Below are positions 52,313 to 61,294 of a stretch of 64,000 nt of DNA, in pieces. Source of the stretch: Candidatus Hodarchaeota archaeon (GTDB lineage: Archaea > Asgardarchaeota > Heimdallarchaeia > Hodarchaeales > Hodarchaeaceae); contig JAEOTM010000145.1 in the NCBI GenBank assembly GCA_016839815.1, forward strand, positions 1 to 64,000, read 5' to 3'. Both the position numbers and the translations under genes were made by a program. The notes beneath the pieces were generated by a model. That model had not been told where the DNA came from and did no database searches. It was given only the letters and a program-made list of their open reading frames with translations. Positions within the stretch are counted from its first letter, which is position 1. Each line of letters starts with the position of its first letter.

Positions 52313-52549
52313 TTAATCAGAAGCGATTTTCTCATCGTATAACTTGTTTACCATTCGACAACCACGATTATCATCAGTATTTAAGGCACAGATATTACTA
52401 TAAGATCCATCTTTATTACCAAATCGCTGACATCCCCAACATTGCCAGAAATTAAATTTTAAAAACCGAATGCGACTTTGACCTTGTTTACGAAGGACCT
52501 CTTGACATAATTCAATTGCAGATTCTTGTGGAATTAAAAGCTGATTCAT
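52313..52549 (-). CDS. Small cysteine-rich protein
   Basis: The 78-residue protein has five cysteines: one early in ELCQEV, then FWQCWGCQRFG, SNICALN and RGCRMVN. The last four could form a metal or disulfide centre. A GGAGA eight bases before the ATG at 52549 supports the start; the frame opens at a TTG at 52555. No family name is certain. Good ribosome site and cysteine spacing argue for a real gene. Confidence 0.55.
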   Translation of the reverse strand: MNQLLIPQESAIELCQEVLRKQGQSRIRFLKFNFWQCWGCQRFGNKDGSYSNICALNTDDNRGCRMVNKLYDEKIASD

Positions 52550-52638
52550 AGTCAATTCTCCGCGTTCGAAAGAAGAAATCCCCTATTTAATATCTTGGAT
52601 AGGAGACCATCACTGAATCAATATTAGATGGTATTGAG

Positions 52639-53085
52639 TCAGAAATATCCACTCATTAACTCTTCTACCCATTCTGGTGTTGTTCCATTTACTTTATCGA
52701 ATATAGGAAAATAAGGTTTGATATCCAAAATAGGTGTATTATTGATTGCATCCAATCCCTTTACTGTAAGAATTCCTTCTTGAATTGACACTATAGGAAC
52801 TGTTGTGATCCCAATGGGATTTGGTCGATGTTTAGCTCGCTGTGCAAAGATCCCCAGTTCTGGCATATCTTGTCGTTCTTGTGGTCTACGTACTAAATGT
52901 GTTTCTAAATTCATATTTCCTTTATGCATAAAGAAAACAATAATCACATGAGAAAATGCTTCTAATCCTTTTAAACCTGGCCTTAGTTCTTTGTCTAAAT
53001 GGATTTCAGAAATAATATTCCCCCAATTTTGATCTACACCTTCTGCTACTGGTGATTTAACATACCCTATTGGAGATAGATTCAT
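52639..53085 (-). CDS. trmO: tRNA (N6-threonylcarbamoyladenosine37-N6)-methyltransferase TrmO-like
   Basis: The 148-residue protein matches the TsaA/YaeB (TrmO) family: SPIGYVKSPVAEGVDQNWG at the N-terminus, LEAFSHVIIVFFMHK, and RPNPIGITTVPIV, the most conserved block of this beta-barrel methyltransferase. It should methylate t6A37 in tRNA-Thr using S-adenosylmethionine. Its start overlaps the stop of the upstream gene by an ATGA, so the two are translationally coupled. Confidence 0.9.
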   Translation of the reverse strand: MNLSPIGYVKSPVAEGVDQNWGNIISEIHLDKELRPGLKGLEAFSHVIIVFFMHKGNMNLETHLVRRPQERQDMPELGIFAQRAKHRPNPIGITTVPIVSIQEGILTVKGLDAINNTPILDIKPYFPIFDKVNGTTPEWVEELMSGYF

Positions 53086-54173
53086 GATAATCCATCACCT
53101 GTCAATCCGAGGTTTTCTGGGATATGAATAGCGAACTGACAGAAATCATCGCCTTTTAGTACAGATTTCAAAACATCAACCTTTACTGGTTGTGATAATG
53201 CTCCTTCCCATTGTCGTCGAAACCACCCTGCACTACAGAGACAATATTCCTGAGGAATGCTGGGATCATCAAGGTTACTGCGTATCACGGGACAAAAACA
53301 CGCTGCTTGTCGTCTTTCAGCTTTGGTTGAAGCTTTATCATAAGCTTCTTGGTTTGCTGGGTTCTTGGTCGCAATAAGCACATTTCCTTCACGTGCAGGT
53401 GGTTTTCCCCAAGCTCTATCAACACTCATCATCTTTAAAACTTGATCAATAGATTCCAAAGATGTCATTGTTTCTTTAGCTTTCTCATACGTAGCTTTCA
53501 TCTTCTCAATTGGCTTAGAAGGGAATACATGCGCGCAACTAGATAGAATGTCGTATTTTGCTGCATCATCTGCATGACAATTCACCTTGATTATTGCTTT
53601 TTTTGCCCATTCGAGACGAGATTCAAGGGATGCCTCAACCGCTAATGGCTCAGGTGTTATTGTTGAAGCAATATCTGATCCCAATACTCGTTGACTATGC
53701 TGTTTAAACAAGTTTTGCCAGTTATGAATAACAAACTGGATTTCTATTTCCCTTCCAAGTGGATTATTCGAATCATGGTAGATCTCAACCATAAATTCGT
53801 CGGAAATATATCCTTTTGATTTGACGTACCCCCAAAGTTCTTTGGAGGTCTTATTTTTCTGATCTAGTGACCCTCTATGAGTAATTGAAAGGACTTCCCT
53901 CGTAGGAACAAGTTGGGTTTTTATGTCTCCCTGTGTGAACTCTGAAGTGATTGGGAAGCCAATTTCCATATCCGTACCTTGATTTTCAGGAAGGGAGGTT
54001 ATCCAATTAATACGTCCATAAGCAGGACCAGCTAATATTTCCTTTGGTAGAATGCTGTATAAGTAGTCTACGGTGTTTTTAATATCATCTGGATTCTTTA
54101 CACCTTTTCTAATACTAGCAACCAGTGTTTTTTCAATTTTCTTATATGTGATTCCAGCTTCTTTCATTTTCAT
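53082..54173 (-). CDS. GyrI-like effector-binding domain fused to a cysteine-bearing C-terminal domain
   Basis: Residues about 50-155 look like a GyrI/AraC-effector-binding fold: DMEIGFPITSEF, TREVLSITHRGSLDQ, and VEIYHDSNNPLG. Residues about 180-355 form a helical and beta domain with CFCPVIRS, YCLCSAGWFRRQWE and a DDFCQFAIHIP end, a pattern of uncharacterised (DUF6144-like) proteins. It may bind a small ligand and metal. It overlaps the TrmO gene by four bases, so a link with tRNA modification or its regulation is possible but not shown. Confidence 0.65.
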   Translation of the reverse strand: MKMKEAGITYKKIEKTLVASIRKGVKNPDDIKNTVDYLYSILPKEILAGPAYGRINWITSLPENQGTDMEIGFPITSEFTQGDIKTQLVPTREVLSITHRGSLDQKNKTSKELWGYVKSKGYISDEFMVEIYHDSNNPLGREIEIQFVIHNWQNLFKQHSQRVLGSDIASTITPEPLAVEASLESRLEWAKKAIIKVNCHADDAAKYDILSSCAHVFPSKPIEKMKATYEKAKETMTSLESIDQVLKMMSVDRAWGKPPAREGNVLIATKNPANQEAYDKASTKAERRQAACFCPVIRSNLDDPSIPQEYCLCSAGWFRRQWEGALSQPVKVDVLKSVLKGDDFCQFAIHIPENLGLTGDGLS

Positions 54174-54356
54174 GGATTACATTCCCTAGATTTGATGAAT
54201 TATTGCTTTTCTCAACGAATTTCAATGAGCGTGGTAATATAAAGTACTGATAACCGATTTTTTTTGATTATCTATGATCTTCTAGTGACCTAGATTAAGG
54301 ATTTAAAATCATCTAATCTCAGGCAAACCATTGAAGTTTAAATAATTCATTGCTAA

Positions 54357-54980
54357 ATGGACTACTACTATTTCAGGAACAGCGGGGTTAAATATTCCAT
54401 CAATGAATTGAAGATGTATTTGTTTCAACCTTTTTTTGGGTGTAATTCTATGGTTATGAAAAATTTAGCAAATTACCATCGTTGGGTCGGAGATAAATCA
54501 AGAACAATACTACAAGATTTGTCTGAACATGAATTCCAACAAAATTTAGGCCCTATCCTTGGTTCAACAAAGAGTAAGGTTGTTCATATCTGTTCAGCTT
54601 TATTACGATGCTTTTCTTTGGTAAAATTGGAAATAAAGTTTTTTGATCTTTCAATAGAAGGAGGTTTTGTCCAAGCAGTTGATAAACTCTCTCAAGAGGA
54701 GCTTATTGAATTATGGCGGAATTTAGATCAGCAATTAGTATTTGAAATACAGAATAATTTGGAAGGTACGGTGGCAGTACCACGGAACGATGGTGAATCA
54801 TTCTGTATGATGAAAAATGATTTTTATTTACAATATATTCTACATACAGTTTATCATCGCGGACAATTAAATTATTGTTTCAAAGCGTTAAATAAACCTG
54901 GAGTCGAAGGGGATTATCTATATTACTTTGATGAATTAGATACTTCAGTTGATGAAAATTTGCAACCTCTTCCCTTCTAG
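54357..54980 (+). CDS. DinB-like four-helix family protein
   Basis: The 207-residue frame has the DinB pattern in its later part: NLANYHRWVGDKSRTILQDL, STKSKVVHICSALL and YILHTVYHRGQLNYC, the last with two His of the metal triad. The family start is likely one of the later Met codons (54414 or 54447), because the first 20-30 residues do not fit. Function is unknown. Its stop shares the CTAG tetranucleotide with the converging oxidoreductase gene. Confidence 0.75.
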   Translation: MDYYYFRNSGVKYSINELKMYLFQPFFGCNSMVMKNLANYHRWVGDKSRTILQDLSEHEFQQNLGPILGSTKSKVVHICSALLRCFSLVKLEIKFFDLSIEGGFVQAVDKLSQEELIELWRNLDQQLVFEIQNNLEGTVAVPRNDGESFCMMKNDFYLQYILHTVYHRGQLNYCFKALNKPGVEGDYLYYFDELDTSVDENLQPLPF

Positions 54981-55996
54981 CTATCTTGAAAAGTGGCTAT
55001 CGTATCCAGGGCTAATTCAGGAGGACACCCTACAGGTAACCACACAACTGGATTTTTGACCCCTCTCTTTCTCAACGATTCATAACGAGCTAAGACTTTA
55101 TCTGGGGAACCTACAGCTGCAAGCCGATCTAGCATCTCATCAGTTACATTCTTTAATGCCAGTTCTCTATCCCCAACTTTCCATGCTTGTTTAATTTTAT
55201 CTACTTCTTCTGTGAAGCCATATTGCTTCGCTACACGAGCATAGTATGTACCCATTCCTCCAATATAAAATGACAATTGTTTTTGGCCATAATATTTTGC
55301 TTTAGGATTTTCAGAAGCACACGTAACGATGAATGGGGCAATATCCTTTTCTTTTTGATTACCAGTTACACTCTTTTGTACTCCTTTCTCAAAATTCTTT
55401 TTTAAACTTGGCAGTTCTGGAAATGAAGTCCAAATTGGAAGCCAGCCATCTGCTAATTCACCTGCCAGTTGGACATTATTCGCACCAAATGCTGCAAGGT
55501 AGACAGGGACATTGACAGGAGCTTCAAAGCTCCTTAGTTTGAAATTTTTAAGCTTGAAAATGGATCCTGAATCATAATTAACCGTGTTGCCAGAAAATAT
55601 TAGATGAAGTATTTCCAAATATTCTCGAGTACGTTGCATAGATGAACCATGATAATAATCTAATCCATGCCAGTTCTGAATCACTTTGGGCCCACTTAAA
55701 CCTACACCAAGGATAAATCGACCATCGGTTTGTTCATCAATACTCGCTGCTGCTTGAGCCATGCTTGCTGGTGAGCGAGAATACATATTGACGATTCCAG
55801 TCCCAAAAATTAGGTTTTCTGTATGACTGGCCATACGTGAACATTGTAGGAAGGCATCAAATCCCCAGACTTCTGGAACAAAAATGTGAGTAAAAGAGGA
55901 ATTATCAAGAATTTCAAGCAAGTCATGCGTTTGGTTTGGTGGGAGGAAGTCGTAACTTATTGTGAATCCGAGCTTTCGATGATTCGACATTCTCAT
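54977..55996 (-). CDS. LLM-class F420-dependent oxidoreductase
   Basis: About 339 residues of the luciferase-like TIM-barrel fold: LGFTISYDFLPPN, THIFVPEVWGFDAF, GTGIVNMYSRSPASMAQAAAS, QTDGRFILGVGLSGPKVIQN and ELADGWLPIWTS. These are standard for F420-linked (Mer-like) enzymes of archaea and actinobacteria. Cofactor F420 rather than FMN is inferred from the archaeal setting. The start at 55996 follows a strong GGAGAGG; the frame opens at 56014. It lies next to the DUF438/hemerythrin/PAS gene on the same strand. Confidence 0.85.
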   Translation of the reverse strand: MRMSNHRKLGFTISYDFLPPNQTHDLLEILDNSSFTHIFVPEVWGFDAFLQCSRMASHTENLIFGTGIVNMYSRSPASMAQAAASIDEQTDGRFILGVGLSGPKVIQNWHGLDYYHGSSMQRTREYLEILHLIFSGNTVNYDSGSIFKLKNFKLRSFEAPVNVPVYLAAFGANNVQLAGELADGWLPIWTSFPELPSLKKNFEKGVQKSVTGNQKEKDIAPFIVTCASENPKAKYYGQKQLSFYIGGMGTYYARVAKQYGFTEEVDKIKQAWKVGDRELALKNVTDEMLDRLAAVGSPDKVLARYESLRKRGVKNPVVWLPVGCPPELALDTIATFQDS

Positions 55997-56006
55997 TTTC
56001 CTCTCC

Positions 56007-57410
56007 TTAATCATTCCAATTTACTAATCTTCTTTCTCCTTTTAAAGCACGTATTGATGTTACATCTTGCATAACTTCAAGCGTCCCTTGATATTCTCCT
56101 TTATCATTCCGAACAGCAAAGTACCGAATATGTAGAAATTTGCCCTCCATTGTAATCCAGAATTCTGCGAGGTCTTTACGTCCTGACCGAAAAGCTTCTA
56201 TTATCTGTTCTACTTTGTCTACACTTCTTGGTGGATGGCATTTTTGTACTTTTCTTCCTATTACTCCAGGACTACGTGGGAATATTCGTTCTTTCGTTCC
56301 CGAATAGTAAAGAACCTCGTCTTGAGGATTTATGAAAGAGATTTCAATCGGAAGGTGGGTTAACATCAAATCAATTTGGTTTAAAGTTAATTTACCAGTA
56401 TTTAGGTTTAGATTATCTGTTTCTTGTTCATCTGAAGATGTTTGATGTATAATTTCGGGAGATAGAGGTTTCCATTCATCACCTGGTGTTACCCAAGCGA
56501 ATCCAATTTCCTCTTCACCATGTTTAACTGTTTGCCAGTCTAAAGTGGTCAATAATTCAAGACTTGTCGGAAATAAAATTGTCTCTTCCTTGAAAATCAT
56601 ATCCTCAATTTGGTTGCTTAACTCCTCTATATCCACCTTTTCCCCTTGTCTAAGTAATTGCCTTGTTTCATCATGCTTTGCCCACATCACTTGTGAGGGG
56701 CCAGCAAAATCCTTTTTTTCTAACATAGGGAAAAGTTGATTTTCCAGACGGGTATAATGAATCTCAATTTTGGCTAGTTCGTTAATTAATGCTGGAGAAG
56801 GATTTTCTTTAAGATGAGAAATTAGATCTCTAGCGAATGAATTTTCCGCCATATATGTATGAATAGGATGTCCTGGTACAGTTTGGGGTTTCTGATGTTC
56901 TGCTAACGAATCCTCAAAGATACCCACGTGTAAATCACATAAAAGAGTTATTTGATCAACAGTTAGTTCACCCGAATCAATTAGTTCTTGTTCCATGGAT
57001 GCAATGTCTGTTGCATCGACATCACCTAGTATTTCCTTAAATCGTGATTTTAATGCTGGTAATTCTCCTCCAGCATGTAATTCCAGAACTAATGCCTTTA
57101 ACATCTCCCGTTTTCGGGTGTGTTCATCTTCCCATCCACTTTTCCCCTCTGTTCCTACTTTTTGCTCAATTTGAATATTAGTAGAAGCTTCGATCTTAGT
57201 TGAAAAAAATGAGATTACTTCTTCTAGATCTTTATTGATCATATCTGAAACATCTGTTAAAGTAGCTCGTCTTCCAACAGTTTTACGTAATATTGGATTC
57301 TTAAAACGACGTAATATTGGATCTAATTCTACCAAAACGTCAGTTAGAAATGGATACTCATCGATTATATCAATGATTTTCGTTGCTTCAGAGAGGATTA
57401 ATTTTGACAT
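56007..57410 (-). CDS. DUF438/hemerythrin/PAS-domain protein
   Basis: Order of domains in 467 residues: an N-terminal DUF1858-like part (about 1-75, with DVLVELDPILRRFKNP), DUF438 (about 100-180, KALVLELHAGGELPALKSRF), a hemerythrin-like HHE region (about 180-290, with HPIHTYM, EIHYTRLENQLFP, WAKHDETRQ and EETILFPTSL providing His and Glu ligands) and a C-terminal PAS domain (about 345-455) with ISFINPQDEVLYY. Such proteins sense oxygen, NO or redox state, often without a kinase. The gene lies 10 bases upstream of the F420-type oxidoreductase and is probably in its operon. Confidence 0.82.
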   Translation of the reverse strand: MSKLILSEATKIIDIIDEYPFLTDVLVELDPILRRFKNPILRKTVGRRATLTDVSDMINKDLEEVISFFSTKIEASTNIQIEQKVGTEGKSGWEDEHTRKREMLKALVLELHAGGELPALKSRFKEILGDVDATDIASMEQELIDSGELTVDQITLLCDLHVGIFEDSLAEHQKPQTVPGHPIHTYMAENSFARDLISHLKENPSPALINELAKIEIHYTRLENQLFPMLEKKDFAGPSQVMWAKHDETRQLLRQGEKVDIEELSNQIEDMIFKEETILFPTSLELLTTLDWQTVKHGEEEIGFAWVTPGDEWKPLSPEIIHQTSSDEQETDNLNLNTGKLTLNQIDLMLTHLPIEISFINPQDEVLYYSGTKERIFPRSPGVIGRKVQKCHPPRSVDKVEQIIEAFRSGRKDLAEFWITMEGKFLHIRYFAVRNDKGEYQGTLEVMQDVTSIRALKGERRLVNWND

Positions 57411-57711
57411 ATTCTTTCACCTAGCGAAAGTAGCAATTTCACTATTGACAATTTATTTTATGATTTTAATACATAATCCCCGAAAATCGTAGAGTAGTCA
57501 ATTTATCTTTTATTTCACATCATCTACATAGGACACGTTTATTTTTGTTAAATAAACTTGAACTTCATTAGTACTTGAGAAACCAAAAATATGATTAAAG
57601 ATTCATATAATCGTACGAAAACAAATGCAAAAACATATGAACGATTGTTCATATGAATCCAATGAGCATAATTTCAAATGTACAGATATATATATCGAGG
57701 TACGGCTTCAA
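57411..57711 (+). promoter_or_regulatory. Promoter region of the ArsR-CadA operon
   Basis: This 301-base stretch between the divergent genes has a TATA-like CATATAAT (about 57604-57610) just before the operator palindrome. A second AT-rich palindrome, GATATATATATC (57685-57696), lies before the ArsR start. No coding frame is convincing; the ORF from 57625 runs across the operator. Confidence 0.45.
57634..57655. promoter_or_regulatory. ArsR/SmtB-type operator palindrome
   Basis: CATATGAAC-GATT-GTTCATATG is a perfect 9-4-9 inverted repeat. The core TGAAC-N4-GTTCA resembles the imperfect repeats bound by SmtB and related metal-sensing ArsR proteins. It sits about 25 bases downstream of a TATA-like element and upstream of the ArsR start at 57712, where repressor binding would block transcription. 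Confidence 0.8.
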
Positions 57712-58068
57712 ATGTCAAACGATTGCGAAGAATTTGTAATTCATCCTGATAATGTTGCACATGCGCGAAAAACACTTGAAGATAGTAATCCCTCTCAATT
57801 AGCAGGATTTTTTAAACTATTAGCAGGCGAAACACGTATTAAAATCCTTCTTGCATTATCTGAAGTTGAGCTATGTGTGTGTGACATTAGTACAACCTTA
57901 AATGCTAAACAATCTAACATTTCTCATCAGTTAAGGTATTTAAGACAACACAGATTAGTTAAAACTAGACGTGATGGAAAACAAATCTTTTACACACTTG
58001 AAAAAGAACATCTTCATCCTATTCTGGCACAAACACTAGCTCACATGAAGGAAGAAGAAGTTAGTTAG
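57712..58068 (+). CDS. CadC-like ArsR-family metal sensor
   Basis: The 118-residue protein is a small winged-helix repressor. It carries the ELCVCDIS metal motif of CadC (alpha3 site), an N-terminal Cys in MSNDCEEF that matches CadC's Cys7, and the DNA-reading helix SNISHQLRYLRQHRLVKTRRDGK (split here for length). The second N-terminal Cys of CadC is absent. The frame opens at 57625, but that would place the operator inside the gene; 57712, with GAGG upstream, fits the family. It should derepress the ATPase in Cd, Pb or Zn. Confidence 0.85.
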   Translation: MSNDCEEFVIHPDNVAHARKTLEDSNPSQLAGFFKLLAGETRIKILLALSEVELCVCDISTTLNAKQSNISHQLRYLRQHRLVKTRRDGKQIFYTLEKEHLHPILAQTLAHMKEEEVS

Positions 58069-58080
58069 GAAAGTGATATC

Positions 58081-60177
58081 ATGGCGCAAGAAAAACACGC
58101 CTTTATACTTCAAGGTTTATCCTGTGCTGATTGTGCCCTTAAAATCGAATCGACACTGAAACAACATGGCTATTCAGCAGCCAAATTAAATTTTGCAACA
58201 CGACGTTTGCATATTAGATCGAATGATCTTTCTAATATTAATTCGATAATATCAAGAATAGAACCAGGAACAATAGCCGTACTAGAGAAAGATGTTACAG
58301 AAGTCACAGGGCCAAAAAACCAAGAAACTCAATTGCTCATCCGGATTGGTATATCTGTTACCTTACTAATCATTGGTGTACTTTTAACCTCATCTTCTCT
58401 CCCTCCTTTAGTCATTACGGGTGGATATATTGCCTTATTTGGTGCTTACATCGTATCAGGATTCCCTGTATTAAGAAAAGCACTATTTAGATTGCGCACA
58501 TTGGATATTGCGAACGAATATTTCTTGATGTCTATTGCCACATTAGGTGCAATCATCATTGATGAAATTCCAGAGGCAGCAGCCGTCATGGTTTTCTATT
58601 CTATTGGTGAGTTTCTACAATCTAGAGCTGTTAACAAATCTCGAAAATCTATAAGCGAATTATTAGATATCAGACCAGATGTTGCGCATTTAGTTATTAA
58701 GGAAGAAATTTCAACAATACCTGTTGAGGACATTAAGCCTGGTGATCTAATTCTTGTGAAACCAGGAGAACGTGTTCCTATAGATGGAATACTGGTTTCA
58801 CCCACTGCTAATCTAGATTTATCAGCTTTAACTGGAGAATCACGTCCAGTTTCTATTGTAGAAGGAGAGACGGTTTTTTCAGGTGCAGTTTCTAGTGCAA
58901 GTATCAAAGTAAAGGCAACAGTGGTTTCTTCTGAATCTACGGTCAGCCGTATACTCAATGTTGTAGAGAACGCTACTCAAAATAAATCGGAAAAAGAAGT
59001 ATTTATTACACGGTTTGCTCGGTACTACACTCCTTTTGTACTTATCCTGGCAATTATGATTGCAACGATTCCTACCATACTTTTAGTTGAGCCAATGGAG
59101 ATATGGACCTATCGTGCTCTTGTTGTACTTGTTATTTCCTGTCCCTGTGCACTGGTAGTCTCTATACCACTTGTTTATTTTGCAGGCATCGGAAAAAGTT
59201 CAAGAAATGGGGTGTTACTAAAAGGAGCAAATGTAATCGATTCATTGAACGATGTTTCAACAGTTCTATTTGATAAAACAGGGACTTTGACTGTTGGCAA
59301 ATTTAAAGTTGTTATGGTTGTACCTAGCGAAAACTATACCCCACAAGAAGTTATTTTCAATGCTGCTTTAGCAGAAGCTCATTCTAATCACCCTATTGCG
59401 AAATCGATTCTTGAAGCTTACGGTAAACCTGTAGATATTTCTCAAGTTGAGGAGTATGAAGAATTCCCAGCACTCGGTATCAAAATGAAAACAAAAGCAG
59501 GAGATTCAATCGTTGTGGGAAACGATAAGATGGTACATGAAATCGATTGTCCTCATTCTGCGTGTATCACTGATGAAACAGCTGTATATGTCGTGCTGAA
59601 TGACGTCTATATAGGCTATATTATCATCGATGATAAGATTAAACCGAGCTCTGTAGATGCAATAAAGAACTTAAAAGATAAAAAAATTACCTACATAGGC
59701 TTACTTACAGGAGATACCAAGAATATTGCGGAGCGGGTTGGAGGAGAATTAGGTATTGAGCAAGAAAACATTTATGCTAGCTTGATGCCTCTCAATAAGC
59801 TAGAAATTCTTGAAGAACACCTCCACAAGACTCTCGATGGAGGAACTGTTATATTTATTGGTGATGGAATGAATGATGCTCCAGTCATTGCGCGGGCAGA
59901 TGTAGGTGTTGCTATGGGAGCTATTGGTTCAGATGCCTCTATTGAAGCAGCTGATTTAGTCATTATGGATGATAATCCTGATCGATTGAATGATGCTATA
60001 GATATTGCAGAAAACACAAATAAGATAGCTAAACAAAATATAGCACTAGCACTAGGAATCAAAGCGATTTTCATTGCTTTGGGGACATTTGGTCTCGCAT
60101 CAATGTGGGTGGCAGTATTTGGCGACGTTGGAGTCACACTATTGACTATCTTAAATTCCCTTAGGTTATTAAGGTAA
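58081..60177 (+). CDS. cadA: P1B-2-type Zn/Cd/Pb-exporting ATPase (CadA/ZntA-like)
   Basis: The 698-residue protein has an N-terminal HMA domain (LSCADC, Cys15 and Cys18), the SCPC ion motif (Cys354, Cys356), phosphorylation DKTGT (Asp398), SNHP (His437-Pro438) of heavy-metal ATPases and GDGMNDAP (594-601). In the last helices a Lys in ALGIKAIF and Asp682 in GDVGV match the Lys/Asp pair that gives Zn, Cd and Pb selectivity to ZntA. It should pump these ions out of the cell. It follows the ArsR gene by 12 bases and is surely co-regulated with it. Confidence 0.95.
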   Translation: MAQEKHAFILQGLSCADCALKIESTLKQHGYSAAKLNFATRRLHIRSNDLSNINSIISRIEPGTIAVLEKDVTEVTGPKNQETQLLIRIGISVTLLIIGVLLTSSSLPPLVITGGYIALFGAYIVSGFPVLRKALFRLRTLDIANEYFLMSIATLGAIIIDEIPEAAAVMVFYSIGEFLQSRAVNKSRKSISELLDIRPDVAHLVIKEEISTIPVEDIKPGDLILVKPGERVPIDGILVSPTANLDLSALTGESRPVSIVEGETVFSGAVSSASIKVKATVVSSESTVSRILNVVENATQNKSEKEVFITRFARYYTPFVLILAIMIATIPTILLVEPMEIWTYRALVVLVISCPCALVVSIPLVYFAGIGKSSRNGVLLKGANVIDSLNDVSTVLFDKTGTLTVGKFKVVMVVPSENYTPQEVIFNAALAEAHSNHPIAKSILEAYGKPVDISQVEEYEEFPALGIKMKTKAGDSIVVGNDKMVHEIDCPHSACITDETAVYVVLNDVYIGYIIIDDKIKPSSVDAIKNLKDKKITYIGLLTGDTKNIAERVGGELGIEQENIYASLMPLNKLEILEEHLHKTLDGGTVIFIGDGMNDAPVIARADVGVAMGAIGSDASIEAADLVIMDDNPDRLNDAIDIAENTNKIAKQNIALALGIKAIFIALGTFGLASMWVAVFGDVGVTLLTILNSLRLLR

Positions 60178-60213
60178 CTAGAAATAGGTACCAATAGGGA
60201 GAAGATGATTTTT

Positions 60214-60426
60214 TTACTGATTTTTATCGATTTTCTTCTTCTCACGTTTGTTAATTTCGAGATATTCAATCAATATGATACCAGCAAAATGTAAGGTAAT
60301 AACAAGTATCCAAACAAAAAAAATCCAGTAATCTGAAGATGTGTTATAAAGCAAGCCTAACAACAGTCCGTAGCTACTCGCAACTACAATAGCATATGCT
60401 AATTCTTGAAAGGCAAATTTACGCAT
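60214..60426 (-). CDS. Small two-TM membrane protein
   Basis: The 70-residue protein has two hydrophobic helices and a Lys-rich C-terminal tail (NKREKKKIDKNQ). A GGTGA six bases before the ATG at 60426 supports the start; the frame opens at 60438. It converges with the ATPase gene. No family was recognised; a metal role is not indicated. Confidence 0.55.
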   Translation of the reverse strand: MRKFAFQELAYAIVVASSYGLLLGLLYNTSSDYWIFFVWILVITLHFAGIILIEYLEINKREKKKIDKNQ

Positions 60427-60532
60427 AATCTTCACCAAAATTTGGTACTTTATTTCTTCAAATCAAGCTAAAAATTCTACATATATTAATACTTGGGATT
60501 GGCTAGTCAAATTTTTATTCTGAATATTCATC

Positions 60533-61165
60533 TCAAGGTAACAACGTTGGTAATTCTGCCCAGTTTCGTAATATCGCAAATGGTCTGATTCCATAAGCGT
60601 CTAAATCTAGGTGCCGGGAATCAAATAGAATAAATCTAATCCCAGCGTTCTGTGCTGCACCTGCATCAATGAATGAGTCTCCAATGTAGATTGTGTTCTT
60701 TTTTGGGACGTTGAATTTCTCTAACAACAATAAAATCCCTTCGGGATTTGGTTTGGGATGCTTAACTCCCTCTCTAGTTAGAAAATCAAAATATGTTAAG
60801 AATTTGAATTCAAGTTTCTGAAAATATAGTTTAATTGTAGTTAATGTATTATTGGTATAAATTGCACTGAATAACTTTTCCTGCTCTAAGAAACTGGGTA
60901 ATGTATCTGCACCATCTATAACTGTAGCTCTCTCAACTGAATCTATCTCATGCTTCTCAATTAGTTGTTTGGCTTGAATATAGAGGGATTTATCAATCTC
61001 TTTTAGTTGAGAGGCAAGAGTTAGGATTGGGGTTTTATGTAGATTTGAAACCTGGGTATTTGCAGGAAAATAATCATAAATTTTTGCTCGAATTGTAGCA
61101 TAATCAATTCCTGAATGGACTAAAGTATCATCTAAATCAAAAATTACGAATTTTATGATATCCAA
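60533..61165 (-). CDS. HAD-superfamily hydrolase
   Basis: The 210-residue protein begins with the HAD motif I FDLDDTLVHSG, then YTNNTLTT as motif II-like region, KHPKPNPEG with the motif III Lys and IYIGDSFIDAGAAQNAG as motif IV with its acidic pair. It fits phosphatases of the phosphoglycolate phosphatase type. It starts at a TTG with GGTAG before it. Substrate unknown. It stands alone. Confidence 0.85.
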   Translation of the reverse strand: MDIIKFVIFDLDDTLVHSGIDYATIRAKIYDYFPANTQVSNLHKTPILTLASQLKEIDKSLYIQAKQLIEKHEIDSVERATVIDGADTLPSFLEQEKLFSAIYTNNTLTTIKLYFQKLEFKFLTYFDFLTREGVKHPKPNPEGILLLLEKFNVPKKNTIYIGDSFIDAGAAQNAGIRFILFDSRHLDLDAYGIRPFAILRNWAELPTLLP

Positions 61166-61294
61166 GCGATTTCTACCATATTCTGCTTTTTTGGGGAACG
61201 ATAAGACTCAATGAATAGATATAGATTGATATAAATAACAACATCGTTACCTCAAGAGTATAACAAAATTTGATGCCTTTGATAAGTGAATATC

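Noticed and set aside
57625..57711. Longer ArsR start at 57625
   Set aside because: The operator palindrome would lie inside the gene, and the family N-terminus matches from 57712.
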